A DNA stretch of 64,000 bases from Asparagopsis taxiformis (GCA_030407315.1 JALQPE010001919.1:41908-105907); one strand, 5' to 3'; positions 19,801 through 29,284 are shown, counted from the stretch's first letter. The notes: generated by a model not told the origin, from the letters alone. Program-made: numbers and translations.

Positions 19801-20461
19801 TTTCATGTACGGGATCACATTCCAGGGATGTTTTGAGCTTTCCATCAAGTTTCTCAGCTGACGAGTATTGCGGTACTGGTTGTTTATTCGGACTGCCACC
19901 GTCAGACACAGGGCTGGCCTGGTTCCGAAATTGACTCTTTGGTGAAAAAGCAAAGCCTCCCGAGTGTCGATGCTTTCTAACCTTCGATTTTCGGTAACTA
20001 CAAATATTCTCGGGCTCTTTGCTTATAAGATTCGAGATCTTTATCGCTGGGTGTGATCGGCAGATTTCCTTTGCGGTCTCTTCAACTTCACGCAAAGTTT
20101 GCAGTGTCGTTTCGGAGCGCTTCGATGGTTTCGTAGATGTTCCAAGAGGATGTGTATGATATTCGACCGGTTCTTTCACATACCAGACAGGTTCATCTCG
20201 TTTTCTCCAAGCGTTGAACTGTACTCGACATGCTGCCCCTCGCCGCGCTTCAATGCATCGTAGTCGTAACCGCACAATAAAAGGAGATTTCGATCTCTTC
20301 AAGAAAGTTCTGCATGATATCCCGAAGAACTCTCCTCTCATGCGACATCTTTCTGTAGTATACGTGGCAATTCCGAAATTGCAAATATTTACGTTTTCCG
20401 CGGAATTCGAATTTCGGCGGACACGACCGGCGACAGCAATGCACGAACATTGCTGGCGCAT
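16868..20461 (-). CDS. MULE transposase with SWIM zinc finger
   Basis: The frame is open from 20512 with a TTG; the first ATG is at 20461 and another is at 20341. Numbering from 20512, residues about 60-122 resemble a FAR1/FLYWCH-type DNA-binding domain. Residues about 345-390 form a second cysteine-rich region. The MULE catalytic core spans about 545-770: Asp551 in VSVDCKS, Asp612/614 in ALDEDMAAIN with the following DEWHL block, and Glu759 in YSECFNS, giving a DDE triad. A SWIM zinc finger (C915-x-C917...C927-R-H929) follows. The C-terminal 280 residues are basic and low in complexity. It is co-oriented with the right protease copy, the same order as in the relic at 40-45 kb. The protein would bind the terminal repeats and catalyse cut-and-paste transposition. 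Confidence 0.9.
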   Translation of the reverse strand: MRQQCSCIAVAGRVRRNSNSAENVNICNFGIATYTTERCRMRGEFFGISCRTFLKRSKSPFIVRLRLRCIEARRGAACRVQFNAWRKRDEPVWYVKEPVEYHTHPLGTSTKPSKRSETTLQTLREVEETAKEICRSHPAIKISNLISKEPENICSYRKSKVRKHRHSGGFAFSPKSQFRNQASPVSDGGSPNKQPVPQYSSAEKLDGKLKTSLECDPVHENEVGRAPVDVTQKCLDVSSDSGTYGEEKWDGITSMWSTVESQPSRADCSGSNLDLQSAKYGSDELEEARNSPAEAMNSITTSFEAEDSTGLIPTLKHVSNCYGNRVFVRRSIFYDVSRRFLRSVTLKCSHKPEGKKSTCPFECRVRGFLMDTADEMEIDMENGGAEPYHDGGTPTKYIRHVLHIVNGNHDHDPDPAIRTAAIPPEALSTAIEMSEVSYIRCRDITRYIEDKFNITVHRARLRRYISYRTRCNHPYEQDCMILIRNLVDMQQANARTFFSVRLTEDNSLHSVVWSLPEWRDMYEMNGIFPGVSVDCKSVANAYGLPLIGFAGRTNEGKNVIYMMGVLQDQTEGSMVWAMKQFDCMAPLPPNVIALDEDMAAINGARKIWPRAYVLLDEWHLNMNQMKNISSFLAKYGNPQLFRKIHQGNTSFQRPEVPQDFLLSTTHRLMSRDLYTLRRCPTEHDFFTRREAFEQIYFQGLDGSVYPRWYTTLFRKLPELVVQCYNRKRCGVRFLFQGTGYSECFNSIFRSTILKRKVPLGAVPLEMKRFTDVQEVERVRQTFKVSSSVKSIIYGSGLFRNESELEKFMAEFTNYSIENFHKLSFRPSLSWDIIQVRIEPPSQVHIRREDNMNGKSCVNEQKVSFLLREGVGPGSQEAEVTLSNKNDDAGGVTRLIGSCTCPFLISSGLSCRHLTRVIFQYPGYGRNNAELKSSLGGRERIDIKEFFHEYWKRDRKVWIETCIHQLATGIFSEHGPGHGAPISNNCLPGRKAAGPASPVLRGERILLNGAAEEGFDADAFLAMRVQYSNQKAIFDQIFRCLETKGHNLQHSFGSLLGRVLANVSRGEDPVAGISIDDPLRSNRGGFENRAAIEIQSERNNVLISGSIRNPSVRLAGNKGSAKRKRGFYEYRSRRTRRENRSTIPENMRNRDSFSNGLYGDNNTRRRSISTTLNANDGNTNFSTSAALGLACATAAGEK

Positions 20462-20906
20462 GCGCGCACGCAACCGGCACACGTGTGCAACGAACGTACT
20501 GGCAACGGCCAACGGACCAACGGGTCCCTACGTGTGACCCACAAGGTCCTTTCCCATTCGGGGACGTTACGAGCAGTGTTTACACTGTAATGCGATGCCA
20601 TCGTGGCCATATAGGTATTGGCATCGTGCCGGGAGGGAAAGGGGACAATTCATCGAACGAGCAACGGCTCTAGTCTACGACTGACTTCTACCTTTACGTT
20701 TACGTTTTGCCTAACGAGGCTTCGTCTCCGTCGAGCTGCGTACTCCCTACCCATCGCCGCACGTAAGGCTGATTACGTGTAGTGCCTCCGGGCTTGGTTG
20801 AGAGCGCCTCCGGTGACGTACCACCTCGTTTGCTAACGTAATCCTCGCGTGGATTGTTGCGTCGTGACGCTCGTGTCTACTCGCTAACCTATCTCTACCG
20901 TTCTAC
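20462..20906. other. Leader between right protease copy and transposase
   Basis: No gene is seen. It is a CG-dinucleotide-rich stretch upstream of the transposase and downstream of the right protease stop codon. The last part, 20907-20972, encodes the unique tail of the right protease copy. It probably contains the transposase promoter, but no TATA-like box was recognised. Confidence 0.4.
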
Positions 20907-22334
20907 CTAACATACAGTCAAAACACCAGCGGGTGGACTGTTCGTTTCGTTTCGTAAGGACAGCGTGTCCACGGCTCGAGAAGAAGGCTCCTTCTTACCC
21001 AGAGAGTATTCTTGTGAGTCTCTACTTTCCAGTGATTTCAAATGGCTGATGTCTTCCTCATCCACGGAATTATCGCCCGGGTTTCTTCCCTCAATGCTTC
21101 CCACGGGTGTATACCTTTGGTGCGAGGACTGTTTCGAAACTCGGAGTGCTTCAAAATATTTATCCATAGGAGATTTGCCAGACAACATGTTCTGTTTGTG
21201 TCGCTGGGGAGCATCAAATGGATCACTAAACACATCTCCTGAATGAATAGATTCTCTTGCATGACTCGAAGTTTCCAAACTTTTCACGTGCTCAATTTCC
21301 ATTTCAAACTCCGAAGAGCCATCTACACACTCCGATGAGCTTCTTGACCTGTTGTTGGGGGATTTGAATTCATCAGTTTGAGTGCGAATACAATCTGCTG
21401 TGTCATCAATGATAGATATGACACCACTACCAACCGGAATGTGGTTCGCTGATTGCTGTCCAGGAAGCTTCGCGCAGAGGATATCGTACACTTTTAGATC
21501 CGTTATCGAATCTCCGTTGGGAGAGGGGAAATGACTGTACGCTTCGCGAAAACCTTCAACATATCTTTTCGTGCAAATGTTTCGTATCGCTTCGGTCCGA
21601 GTGGACGAATATAGCTGATATGTTCCTCGGGGCATTCTTCCACTACTCCAAGCCATACTGGAAAGTGCGGACAGAAGATAACAGGCACAGCTATAGCCAT
21701 CTTTCTGTCTTTCAAAACCAAGAAGGTCAAGAATATAGTTGTCGGCGCTCGTCCTCCAGGCCATTTTATGTGGCATAGTATTGAGCAAACAGAGGATATA
21801 ATTCAGAAGAAAGGATGGTGCACGATATCCAAGACTATCTCCCCAGAAAATCATTCCAGATTTATCCCTATCCAGATCTGGGATGCAAAATACAGCTCCC
21901 CAGTGAGTATTTTGGATGTTCACAGGAATGAAAATCGATATTGGTCGGTTCGGATCTTTCCATGATGATATTAAACGGTTCCTTATATTAGAGACCCATT
22001 GGTCTGTAACGTCGAAACCCCTGCCGTCAGATAGTTCAGTGTAATGATTGGCTCCAGCGGTAACAAATTGCGCACTGTTGCATCCAAATATGACTGTGTT
22101 GTCGTCAAACTCAAATTCCAGCATCCCAGCAAGCAATAGATGATCATCTATCATCCTTCCAGCAAAACAATACTCAAACCAGGGAAGAGTAGGATCCCCT
22201 GTCCTACGAAAATCTATTGTATGCTTCAAGTACTCTTCAAACACCTTTTTTTCCGCTGCGTCCATCTCAATTCCCAAACCTTCTAGCTTCTGTTGGAATG
22301 CCGGGATTCGTTGATAACGGCAGTGACTCAGCAT
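20907..22334 (-). CDS. Ulp1/SENP-like cysteine protease, right copy
   Basis: The gene encodes 475 residues and mirrors the left copy codon for codon up to the inner edge of the terminal repeat, with the same His144, Asp166, Gln210 and Cys216. Beyond residue about 450 the tail is different and shorter, ending in unique sequence. It lies upstream of, and co-oriented with, the transposase, which is the arrangement seen in the older relic. This position is therefore probably ancestral, and the left gene arose when the repeat was extended. Two copies with the same upstream sequence should double expression. Confidence 0.87.
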   Translation of the reverse strand: MLSHCRYQRIPAFQQKLEGLGIEMDAAEKKVFEEYLKHTIDFRRTGDPTLPWFEYCFAGRMIDDHLLLAGMLEFEFDDNTVIFGCNSAQFVTAGANHYTELSDGRGFDVTDQWVSNIRNRLISSWKDPNRPISIFIPVNIQNTHWGAVFCIPDLDRDKSGMIFWGDSLGYRAPSFLLNYILCLLNTMPHKMAWRTSADNYILDLLGFERQKDGYSCACYLLSALSSMAWSSGRMPRGTYQLYSSTRTEAIRNICTKRYVEGFREAYSHFPSPNGDSITDLKVYDILCAKLPGQQSANHIPVGSGVISIIDDTADCIRTQTDEFKSPNNRSRSSSECVDGSSEFEMEIEHVKSLETSSHARESIHSGDVFSDPFDAPQRHKQNMLSGKSPMDKYFEALRVSKQSSHQRYTPVGSIEGRNPGDNSVDEEDISHLKSLESRDSQEYSLGKKEPSSRAVDTLSLRNETNSPPAGVLTVC

Positions 22335-23186
22335 ATTTTCTATGTTCTAAGTAGCTTCAAAAACGCCGTTATGAAGTAAAAGATTCTCTTCAGTCCTTTT
22401 GCAAAACTTGGAAATGGATGAGCTTTCTTCTCCTCTTGTGCATGCGATGAAGATACAAAATACGAAACTGTGTGCATCAAGGCTTGTAGAATCTCGATGA
22501 GCTCGACTGGAACCTGTTTCCTGTTTGTATGTTGAACAGAGGCCAGGTGGTGTCAGAATTCGCGGGAGATATCGTCAACTTGTTGCCCTTCGATGTATCG
22601 CTCTCCGCCACGTAGAAAGTATTGCGATGTGAAGATTCGGACCGGCGAATGGATGCGCGAAGTGATTACGTCCGTAGCAGTGAGGATGGGGTGTTGGAAT
22701 CGGTGCATCGCGTCGTGTGACCCACGATGGTGTTGTGACCCTGGAGCGGGGCGGGTATGGTTCAGTGGACCAGGAGCAAGTAGTGACTTGGCAATATTGC
22801 TCGGCGATGACAGAAAAGGATTTTGAATTTTGAGGAATAGTGAAAAGGTTACGACGGCGAAAGCTTGATTGGGATTTTCAGAATTTCCAAAAAGAGAAAA
22901 TATCAAAGCTGAGGTTGTCACGCAGATGTGTCACGCGAGAACGACCGGCGGTCGGAGCCAGGATGGCCCAAAAAACGAATGTGTTTTCGCATGCCGCTCC
23001 AATGGTCTTTTTTCAGCATTTATTCAGAACAGCCAATGAGAAATGACCAAATGAGGGCCGAAACAATTCTATTGGTGGAAATATGATGGGGGGGGCGAAC
23101 CAATGTGATTGGTTGAAACTGAGGGCCAAACGTACTGTACACGGCCTCATACTACCCTTTCACCGCGGGTAAATTGTTCGCTTCCC
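20973..23186 (-). repeat. Right long terminal inverted repeat of the MULE
   Basis: The partner of 14476-16693. The outer end reads ...ACAATTTACCCGCGG on the minus strand and is followed by the second GAGCAGGTG. The lengths differ by four bases, from the C-tract and one base near the tip. Confidence 0.92.
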
Positions 23187-23195
23187 GAGCAGGTG

Positions 23196-24496
23196 AAGTA
23201 GAAAGCGTTCATACTCGTTTTCGGCCTGTGGCTGTCGAAGTCCTTGTTATGCCTTCGTGCTTGCTGTAAAAATTGTTCAATATGGTTCATATCCTCATGG
23301 CTTTAATGCCACACTCTGAATCTGTCTGCTGGACTATAAATCATGTTGCACCTGCGTAGGTGTAGGATAAATACCTTTATCCTCGTGCAACCACAAAGTC
23401 ACACCGGACATGTGGTTCATTGGTCTTATAGTAGGCACTAGAGCTGGGAGGTGAGCGGGTGACGTCGATATCCAAAAATTTTCATAAAGATTATACGAAG
23501 CTTTTCGTATAATGATTGTTTGTATCATCACCTGTTAGACTATAAAGAATGTTGTGCCTGCGCAGACACTAGAGTTGGCATGTCGCCTAATCCCAACATC
23601 ATCTCGTTTCTCCATGTTGTGTGTCCACCCATACGTTTCTTTTTTGTTCCAGACTGCCACTACGCTCACTGTGCCAGTACGAAGAAGCAGACAGGCTGTC
23701 CACACCACGACGCCGCCTGGATCACGAGAGATACCTAGGCATAGATAATAGAGAGATCAAGGGAGGAAAACAATAAACAGAGTCACGGCACTATCACAGG
23801 CAAACACGGTATGCCATGCAGTATCGAATGATGAAACTTTGCCCATGTTCGCAGCCTCAAATCTCCTCCAGCGATTAGCAACTCGCCTTTTCTACCTATT
23901 CTGTCGCCCGGGACTTTCTTTACTACTCTACCTTGCGTGATAGAACAGAAATGTGTGCTTACATACGTTGCATGAGATATTCCTTGAGTCATATGATGGA
24001 CGCTTACTGTCCCTTATCCCTCTTTTATTCATATCTCATTCTGCCATACATTAATCACTTCTTCAATCTGTGATAATTGAGGTGGAATAACCTGTATAAC
24101 ACAACGCTGCGTATATCGGACACCCTTTCATCTTCGCTTCCGATACAACCCTGGGCCTTGCACTATTGTATTTACCGTGACCCGCTTAGTTCTACTTCTG
24201 CACTGTTGTGTACAGCCTCCCCTTTCTATGGCTCTCAACTACTTGTCCAATATGACAAATGGCATTCTATGTGCTCACGTGGCCAATCCAAAAACCCTCG
24301 CTACATTATATATTCGCACATCCTAGATGTGGTATATTATGTGCATTATTGTACGAACGGTTTGTCACTGCGCTCACTGTTCAAGTGGTAAGAGGATGAC
24401 AGACTGTCCGTCTCGGAAGGATGCCGCAGCACTCGAGAGAAATACATCAATGAGAGCAGGAGTTGGGAGCGAGAAAAAAGATATACTAGCAGGTCA
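23196..24496. other. Intergenic stretch between MULE and transposon B
   Basis: No convincing gene is seen. It contains copies of a dispersed repeat around GACTATAAAGAATGTTGTGCC (23537-23586, and a weaker one at about 23330-23375) and AT-rich sequence. The last four bases, GTCA at 24493-24496, match those after the right end of transposon B. Confidence 0.5.
23537..23586 (+). repeat. Dispersed 50-bp repeat, copy 1
   Basis: It matches the reverse complement of 39873-39922 with a few mismatches. The conserved core contains TATAAAGAAT followed by a CTGCGCAGACACTAGAG block. Similarity fades on both sides, so this is a fragment of a larger repeat, perhaps an old LTR promoter. Confidence 0.7.
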
Positions 24497-24542
24497 AACA
24501 CTGGTTTTTGTCTGTACAGAACGTACTTTCGAAACCAGAATC
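24497..24542. repeat. Left terminal inverted repeat of transposon B
   Basis: A 46-bp sequence, 45 positions matching the reverse complement of 37948-37993. It is followed by two TTGATTGA motifs at 24559 and 24579. Confidence 0.9.
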
Positions 24543-24827
24543 CGAAAAATTTTCGATGTTGATTGACTAATCGTAAGTTGATTGAATTGTGGCCAATGGG
24601 ATGAAGATATTGACTGACTGGGCGGCATTGCGCTGACAGTTTCAAGTATAGCACTGCCGTGCTCAATACGATCGCTAGACAGCCTGTCACAGCTCTGTTC
24701 ATTTCTGCCTTCAAGTCTGGCTGGAACCGTATTGGTAGTTTCCAATATGATCTGATCTTATCACAATTGGTAGTAGATGAAAATATCAGAATTTATTTTA
24801 TAAAAAATTATATGTGCACCGTGTTTC

Positions 24828-25115
24828 TACTCACTGGGAGATAGCTATTTGGAGGATCGAAGACTGCTGTCTGGTGATCAAATATGCGAAATCTCTTTTG
24901 TGGAACTGACTCGCAATCCTGCCAACACTTTGAGACGTATATACCAAGAGTTGAAAATTGATGTTCCTGTGGAGGTTGTCGAACAGCACATCGATATGAC
25001 TGGTTCCGTCCACAACTTCAAGAAGAATATCCACCCACCGGTATCCGAAGCGGCCAAAAGGTTTGTGTACTCCAAATGGAAGCGCAGATTTGATGAGTTT
25101 GGATACGATCAGTAG
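24828..25115 (+). pseudogene. Sulfotransferase C-terminal fragment
   Basis: About 95 codons resemble the C-terminal end of sulfotransferase-family proteins. The run ...EDRRLLSGDQICEISFVEL is followed by TRNPANTLRRIY, then a HNFKKNIH segment and a final W..RF.EFGY. In the family these correspond to the 'F-E-D-L..dP..tlr.iy' region and the tail. The N-terminal catalytic half with the PAPS-binding P-loop is absent. The frame emerges from AT-rich sequence near the transposon end without a start codon. It is a captured 3' gene fragment rather than a functional enzyme. Confidence 0.65.
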
Positions 25116-25332
25116 CGTGGAACAAGAGTATGTGACAGTCAAAGAGTAGATTGTTTAGTTTAATGTATCAGTCTTCTAAGCTTGATGTTAGTGCGAAATT
25201 AAAGGTGCCCGGCAAGTCTTGCTCGTTTATGACAACAAATAGTAGGAGCAACGGCTAACAGTGCGTGTAAGCGATAACGGTAGCTGCAGCATCAGCCCCC
25301 ACGCAAATTGAGCACCGGATGGAAATGAGCTG

Positions 25333-25689
25333 CTACACGGTCGCAAAACGATCAATTCCATGATCATCTGCCAGAAGCTCGTCATGACAGAGGCGGCATG
25401 AGACGAAGAGGCCGGAGCATTTTGCTTTGAGTTTGTAATTTCGTGCATAGTGCTTACATCCAAGAATAGGTTGCTGTTGAGAAGCGATTTGAGCAGCTTG
25501 TTGGTGAGTGACGATGTTTCCTTGGCGGTCGAGACGGTCATATTGCATTTTGAGAAGGTCGGAAACGTTATTCTGGAGGCGGAGCATTTGTTCGCGCATG
25601 TAGGGAGTGATCAAGTTATTGTGACAGATGTTGCTTTTGGCTTGAGCGTCAGAGCTTTGGCAGTATCCTCCGCGACATGACATCCATCA
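25333..25689 (-). pseudogene. CHY zinc-finger fragment (N-terminal part of a CHY/RING E3 ligase)
   Basis: The fragment encodes a polar, glutamine-rich region and then a CHY zinc finger: GCKHYARNYKLKAKC...CRLCHDE...DDHGIDRFAT. It ends abruptly in a stop right after RFATV, where the family continues into the CTCHY finger. That continuation is found upstream on the same strand, in the neighbouring fragment. The order of the two halves is thus inverted relative to the family's normal order. Only a TGA codon separates this part from the preceding fragment, in the same frame. Confidence 0.75.
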
Positions 25690-26392
25690 CTGCGAGTTAG
25701 ATGACCCCGCAACCAATTGTTGGCTGGGTGCCTGATCAACAGGCTCGCGACCAGCAGCTTGAGCTTCCGAGTCAACATCGAAGCTGTATAGAACATTTGT
25801 GTTGTAGCTTTCACAGTCAACATTTGTACATTTGTGATATTCAAAGTGATATTGTACTTCGCCTTTCTCACCACAATCATTGCAACGAATCATCGAGCGC
25901 TTGTTGTCGTGTTCTGGAGGCATCGGCTCGTTGCGAATGTGCTCGTCAATTTGTTCAAAGAAAGATGTCATGTCAAGTAACGAACGCTTCTAAGCGGAGA
26001 TTGGTAACGGCCAGCTGTGTATTCTTCAAAACAATCCTTGTGCATAGCATGACGCACCTCATGAAGACCATGGCTTCTGTCGACGTAAAGAGATAAACCC
26101 TGCAAACTGGACAATCTGCGTGCAGTGCTACACGCCGACATTGATGGTGAGTCTTAGACTCGATGGAGACACTAGCGTCACATATATCGCAATGATAGTT
26201 GTCGATGCCAAGCCCCTTACCAAGACGACAGATATTGCTGCGATCGCAGAGATAGATGTTTTTGTTGGGTGTATTCTCGTAAAACTGACAGTGCGGACAA
26301 AAGTAGTGCGCAAAGGAAGTCTTGCATTTGACGCATTTGGGACCGACGTCCTGCTCGGTGAGGCATATCATGCAAAGGACTTTTTCGGTCCC
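25690..26392 (-). pseudogene. CTCHY-RING-zinc ribbon fragment of the same E3 ligase type
   Basis: From about 26392 downward it encodes a CTCHY finger (KCVKCKTSFAHYFCPHC...GKGLGIDNYHC...), then CPVCRVYLFTS of a RING domain. A frameshift near 26045 interrupts the RING (FMRC then HAMHKDCFEEY in another frame). The last RING cysteines are replaced, and a second frame change lies near 25990. The final zinc-ribbon segment (EPMPPEHDNKRSMIRCNDCG...YHKC) is intact. This domain set is that of RCHY1/Pirh2-like and fungal CHY ubiquitin ligases. It has an in-frame stop immediately 5', no start codon and lost zinc ligands, so it is non-functional. Confidence 0.8.
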
Positions 26393-26499
26393 TCAACCAA
26401 CCGCCCCGCCTCCATCTATAGTTTCCTATGACGTCTCGGGAGCCACGAAAACCTCCTTCTGAATGAAAGGGCGCTGGTGTCTTTGATGGTACACAATCT

Positions 26500-26916
26500 C
26501 ACTCTCACTACAGTGATCCAGGTCCTGAAGTGTCCGGTACCATTTTGTAATACAAGTGGAGATCGAGAGAAAACATCGAGGGTAAGGTAGTGAAGAGGGT
26601 TAATAACAACAAGTCGGGCATGGTTGAAGCCATGTTTCCGACTGGGAAAACAACAGTCACACTTGAAGTTGTCGATTCAACAGGTGATGTTGCGAAAGAT
26701 ACTGCCGTAGTAGAAGTGAGGGCGTCTACCGCCAACGGCGCTTATTGTTACTCGTATGATTTCGGTGACTGTTATAGTATTTTAGATTACGTTTCCATCA
26801 GCCAACAGCTCAATGGTGAGCCTAAACCACTGTTCGGAGGTAGAACTGATCGTATCGATTTCCAGAGAGCGTCAGACTTTGGTAACTTCAACTTTGCTCA
26901 GAATTCGTTTGCTGTC
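26500..26916 (+). pseudogene. PKD-like extracellular protein fragment
   Basis: An open frame encodes MVEAMFPTGKTTVTLEVVDS followed by a ...KDTAVVEVRAS strand, the pattern of PKD or other immunoglobulin-like beta-sandwich repeats. A tyrosine/cysteine-rich stretch and ...NFAQNSFAV, reminiscent of the start of a PA14-like domain, follow. It then joins the RecQ fragment tail to tail near 26916-26928. No start, signal peptide or end of the original gene is present. Family assignment is by pattern only. Confidence 0.45.
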
Positions 26917-26928
26917 CCGGACAGCATT

Positions 26929-28800
26929 GGGCATCAAGACGAAAACATTCCGACCTGATAATGCTGCGTTCATGGCTTCTCTTTGATTAGGACGGAATCC
27001 AGGGTTTCCAAACAAGTTGCGGTTTTCCATTGCTAGCCGGAAGGACCATAGGAACTTTTTCTCAGGCCCGTCTTGCCATTTCATTATCTCTTGTTTGTCT
27101 ACGGCTTGTGCTCCACCCTGGGTACCATGTATCTCACGCAGCATTCCTTGCCGTGGCGCCTCAGTCGGTGTAAACGCCATCGGAAGCTCTTCATCATCTC
27201 CGGGCGGAGGAACTTCTTCGGCAGGTAGTGGTTCTGCGGATACGAACAGTCGTGGATCCAATGAATCGACATCTACTGTAATATATTCAGGGCGCTGATA
27301 CGACTGTCGGCGCTGTTCTCGATTTACACACGAGTTAGCTGCAGCGCCATTCAAAGGGAAATTGTGCTGCTGTGCGTCTGTTCTTGGTTGTGCATACCCT
27401 GTAGGCCGGGGAGGAGGGAAGTAATTGTTTATGATGTTGACATTACCGGAAGGATTGCCATATTGAGGATCCACTTAAAGAGGAACAATGTTGGATGTGT
27501 TAGGCTCAGAGTGTGAAGTTCCGTAACGAAGAGTCTGGGCGACGGTACTCGCATCAGGTCTGGGGACGTCATTGGTCTCAGGCGTCACGGGCAAAAAGGC
27601 TTGGGCAACCCGGTTCCTGGCCTGAGCGGTGGGTACGGGAGTCGTAGATGAATGGTTATTTTCGACAGCACGCAACTTCTCCGTTAGTTCCTTGATCTGA
27701 GCTTGGCATTCCGCTTGACATTTGGTGCATACAGCAATAGTTTCTGAATCGATATCGAGCGCAAGCAGACTGGATGTCTGATATAGGCAATTATGTAGTG
27801 CAATAATGCGGCGCTTTAGACTTGCAGAATTCGCACCCCTACCTCTTGAGCACGGGTCGGATGTCTGCACCGCAGCAGCAGAAAAATTCGAGGCTGGTTC
27901 ATTGCGAACAGGTAAATTTGATGTGCTCTAATGGGAAGTTGCGTGCACGCATTCGTCATGACGCATTTCAGGCTGTCGCGTGCGTTCCGCTATCACCGAG
28001 TCGACATCAATCTCAGCAAAAAGCTGGCCATCTGAATCAAGAATCACGGTTTCGACTGGAGGGTTTGAAACACTAACATTCTTGCTTGATGTACCGCTGG
28101 TTGTGACGAAGGAATTTGCTGGTAGGTCATGAGTTGAGCGGTTAGGGGGTTGCGCAGGTGAGTCACAAACGATAACTTCCGGCGGTGGTGGCTGTCTCAT
28201 TCGTCGAGCATTAGCAACTTGGGTGTCGGGACAGGTGAAATCCTCAATTTCATCTGGTTCATCATGAGATCTGGGCGAAGAAAGGTCTATTGTATCTACG
28301 CATGGGTTTCGTCGCACAGTTGGTGGTATTCGACTACCCATAGGCGCTGGAAGTTTGCTTTGTTCGCGGTTTCGTTGAAGGGGAAGTGAATTCAAATTTT
28401 GAATACGCTGCAGTTGCGGGCGATTGAATGTATGCATAGTGGATTTTGGTGGCTGTCGTAATGCAATTCCTTGGTCGATTGTTTGGGTTGATACAGTGGG
28501 AGGTACTATCCTGGTTTGGGCGGCTGCATAGAGTGATTCTCCCTTGAACGCACCGGTACAACAGATGGTGTATCCGCTTGTAGAGAGGGATTGGTGTGCG
28601 CATGTCTGGTGATCGATGCATCACTTGGAATCGCCGTGCCTGTACTTGGAATAGGCACAGAGGATGCTGCTGATGTTCGCTGCGTACCCCTATCAATCAG
28701 CGGTGGATGTGCCTGAGGCGGACGAGGTTTCCGACGAACATAAGTTGGAGGAGGTGGCGCAGGGACTCTGTGTCCTTCGCTGGTGAGCTCTTGACGACGC
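26929..28800 (-). pseudogene. RecQ helicase 5' fragment, truncated at motif I
   Basis: Reading leftward, a long proline- and serine-rich, probably disordered region leads to the conserved start of a RecQ helicase core: NRNLFGNPGFRPNQREAMNA then LSGRNVFVLMP. In RecQ proteins this is followed by the Walker A TGGGKS; here the sequence changes exactly at that point. Two in-frame stops (27928-27930 and 27475-27477) and a frameshift near 28530 show decay. The missing helicase body is not elsewhere in the window. This is a captured 5' fragment of a host gene. Confidence 0.75.
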
Positions 28801-29284
28801 GACGCGCAGCTCGGGAATGTGTTACCATGTTGGTGTTCGTCCCAAAAAAAGGAAACAACAATTGTTCCGGTCGTCTAAAAATTGAAAACAACGCCCAACC
28901 TGATGACAGTAACCTGAACCGCCCTCGCGACGAAAGCGGGAAGGGAGATGCACAGATCCAGGTAGTACAAAATGTCCTGGAGGAGATGGCAACCATGTCT
29001 TCATCACACACATGGTGCTGGACACAGAGGATTTGGGAGACGGAAGGGAGAGGGAACGATTTGAAGGCCTTGGAGGGTCATGGATGCACGGCTTACAGAA
29101 CATACTATCTGGCAGTGAAATGGCCGGCGTGCTTCCAGTAGAAAGCCGCCGGCCGCGGGTACAAATTTTATCAGATGTCACAATTCAAAATTATGACTCA
29201 AAATTTTGTACCGACCAGTTGTGCTTCAAATTGAAGCACATCGCTCCGTGAAATGTTGTACCTCACACGCCGTACCTCCCGCGA
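28801..29284. other. Unassigned stretch inside transposon B
   Basis: A plus-strand frame of 144 codons (28707-29141) partly overlaps the RecQ fragment and resembles nothing known to me. No other signal is seen. Confidence 0.4.

Larger units (their letters stand above)
14476..23186. mobile_element. Mutator-like element with Ulp1-bearing long TIRs
   Basis: An 8.7-kb element flanked by the 9-bp direct repeat GAGCAGGTG (14467-14475, 23187-23195), the duplication size typical of Mutator-like elements. Its terminal inverted repeats run inward for about 2.2 kb (14476 to about 16693 and about 20973 to 23186), starting GGGAAGCGAACAATTTACCC. They differ mainly in a C-tract length (11 versus 8) and one base near the tip. 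Each repeat carries a complete Ulp1-like protease gene. The unique centre carries the MULE transposase on the minus strand. All three reading frames are intact, so this copy could be autonomous. Confidence 0.93.

Noticed and set aside
20577..20915. Solo LTR between the right protease and the transposase (TG...CA borders)
   Set aside because: No target duplication and no second copy in the window, so the borders are arbitrary.
24828..25115. Functional sulfotransferase gene
   Set aside because: Only the last about 95 codons are present, with no start and no PAPS-binding half.
28707..29141. 144-codon plus-strand gene
   Set aside because: It overlaps the antisense RecQ fragment, has no recognisable domain and its composition looks like the shadow of the other strand.
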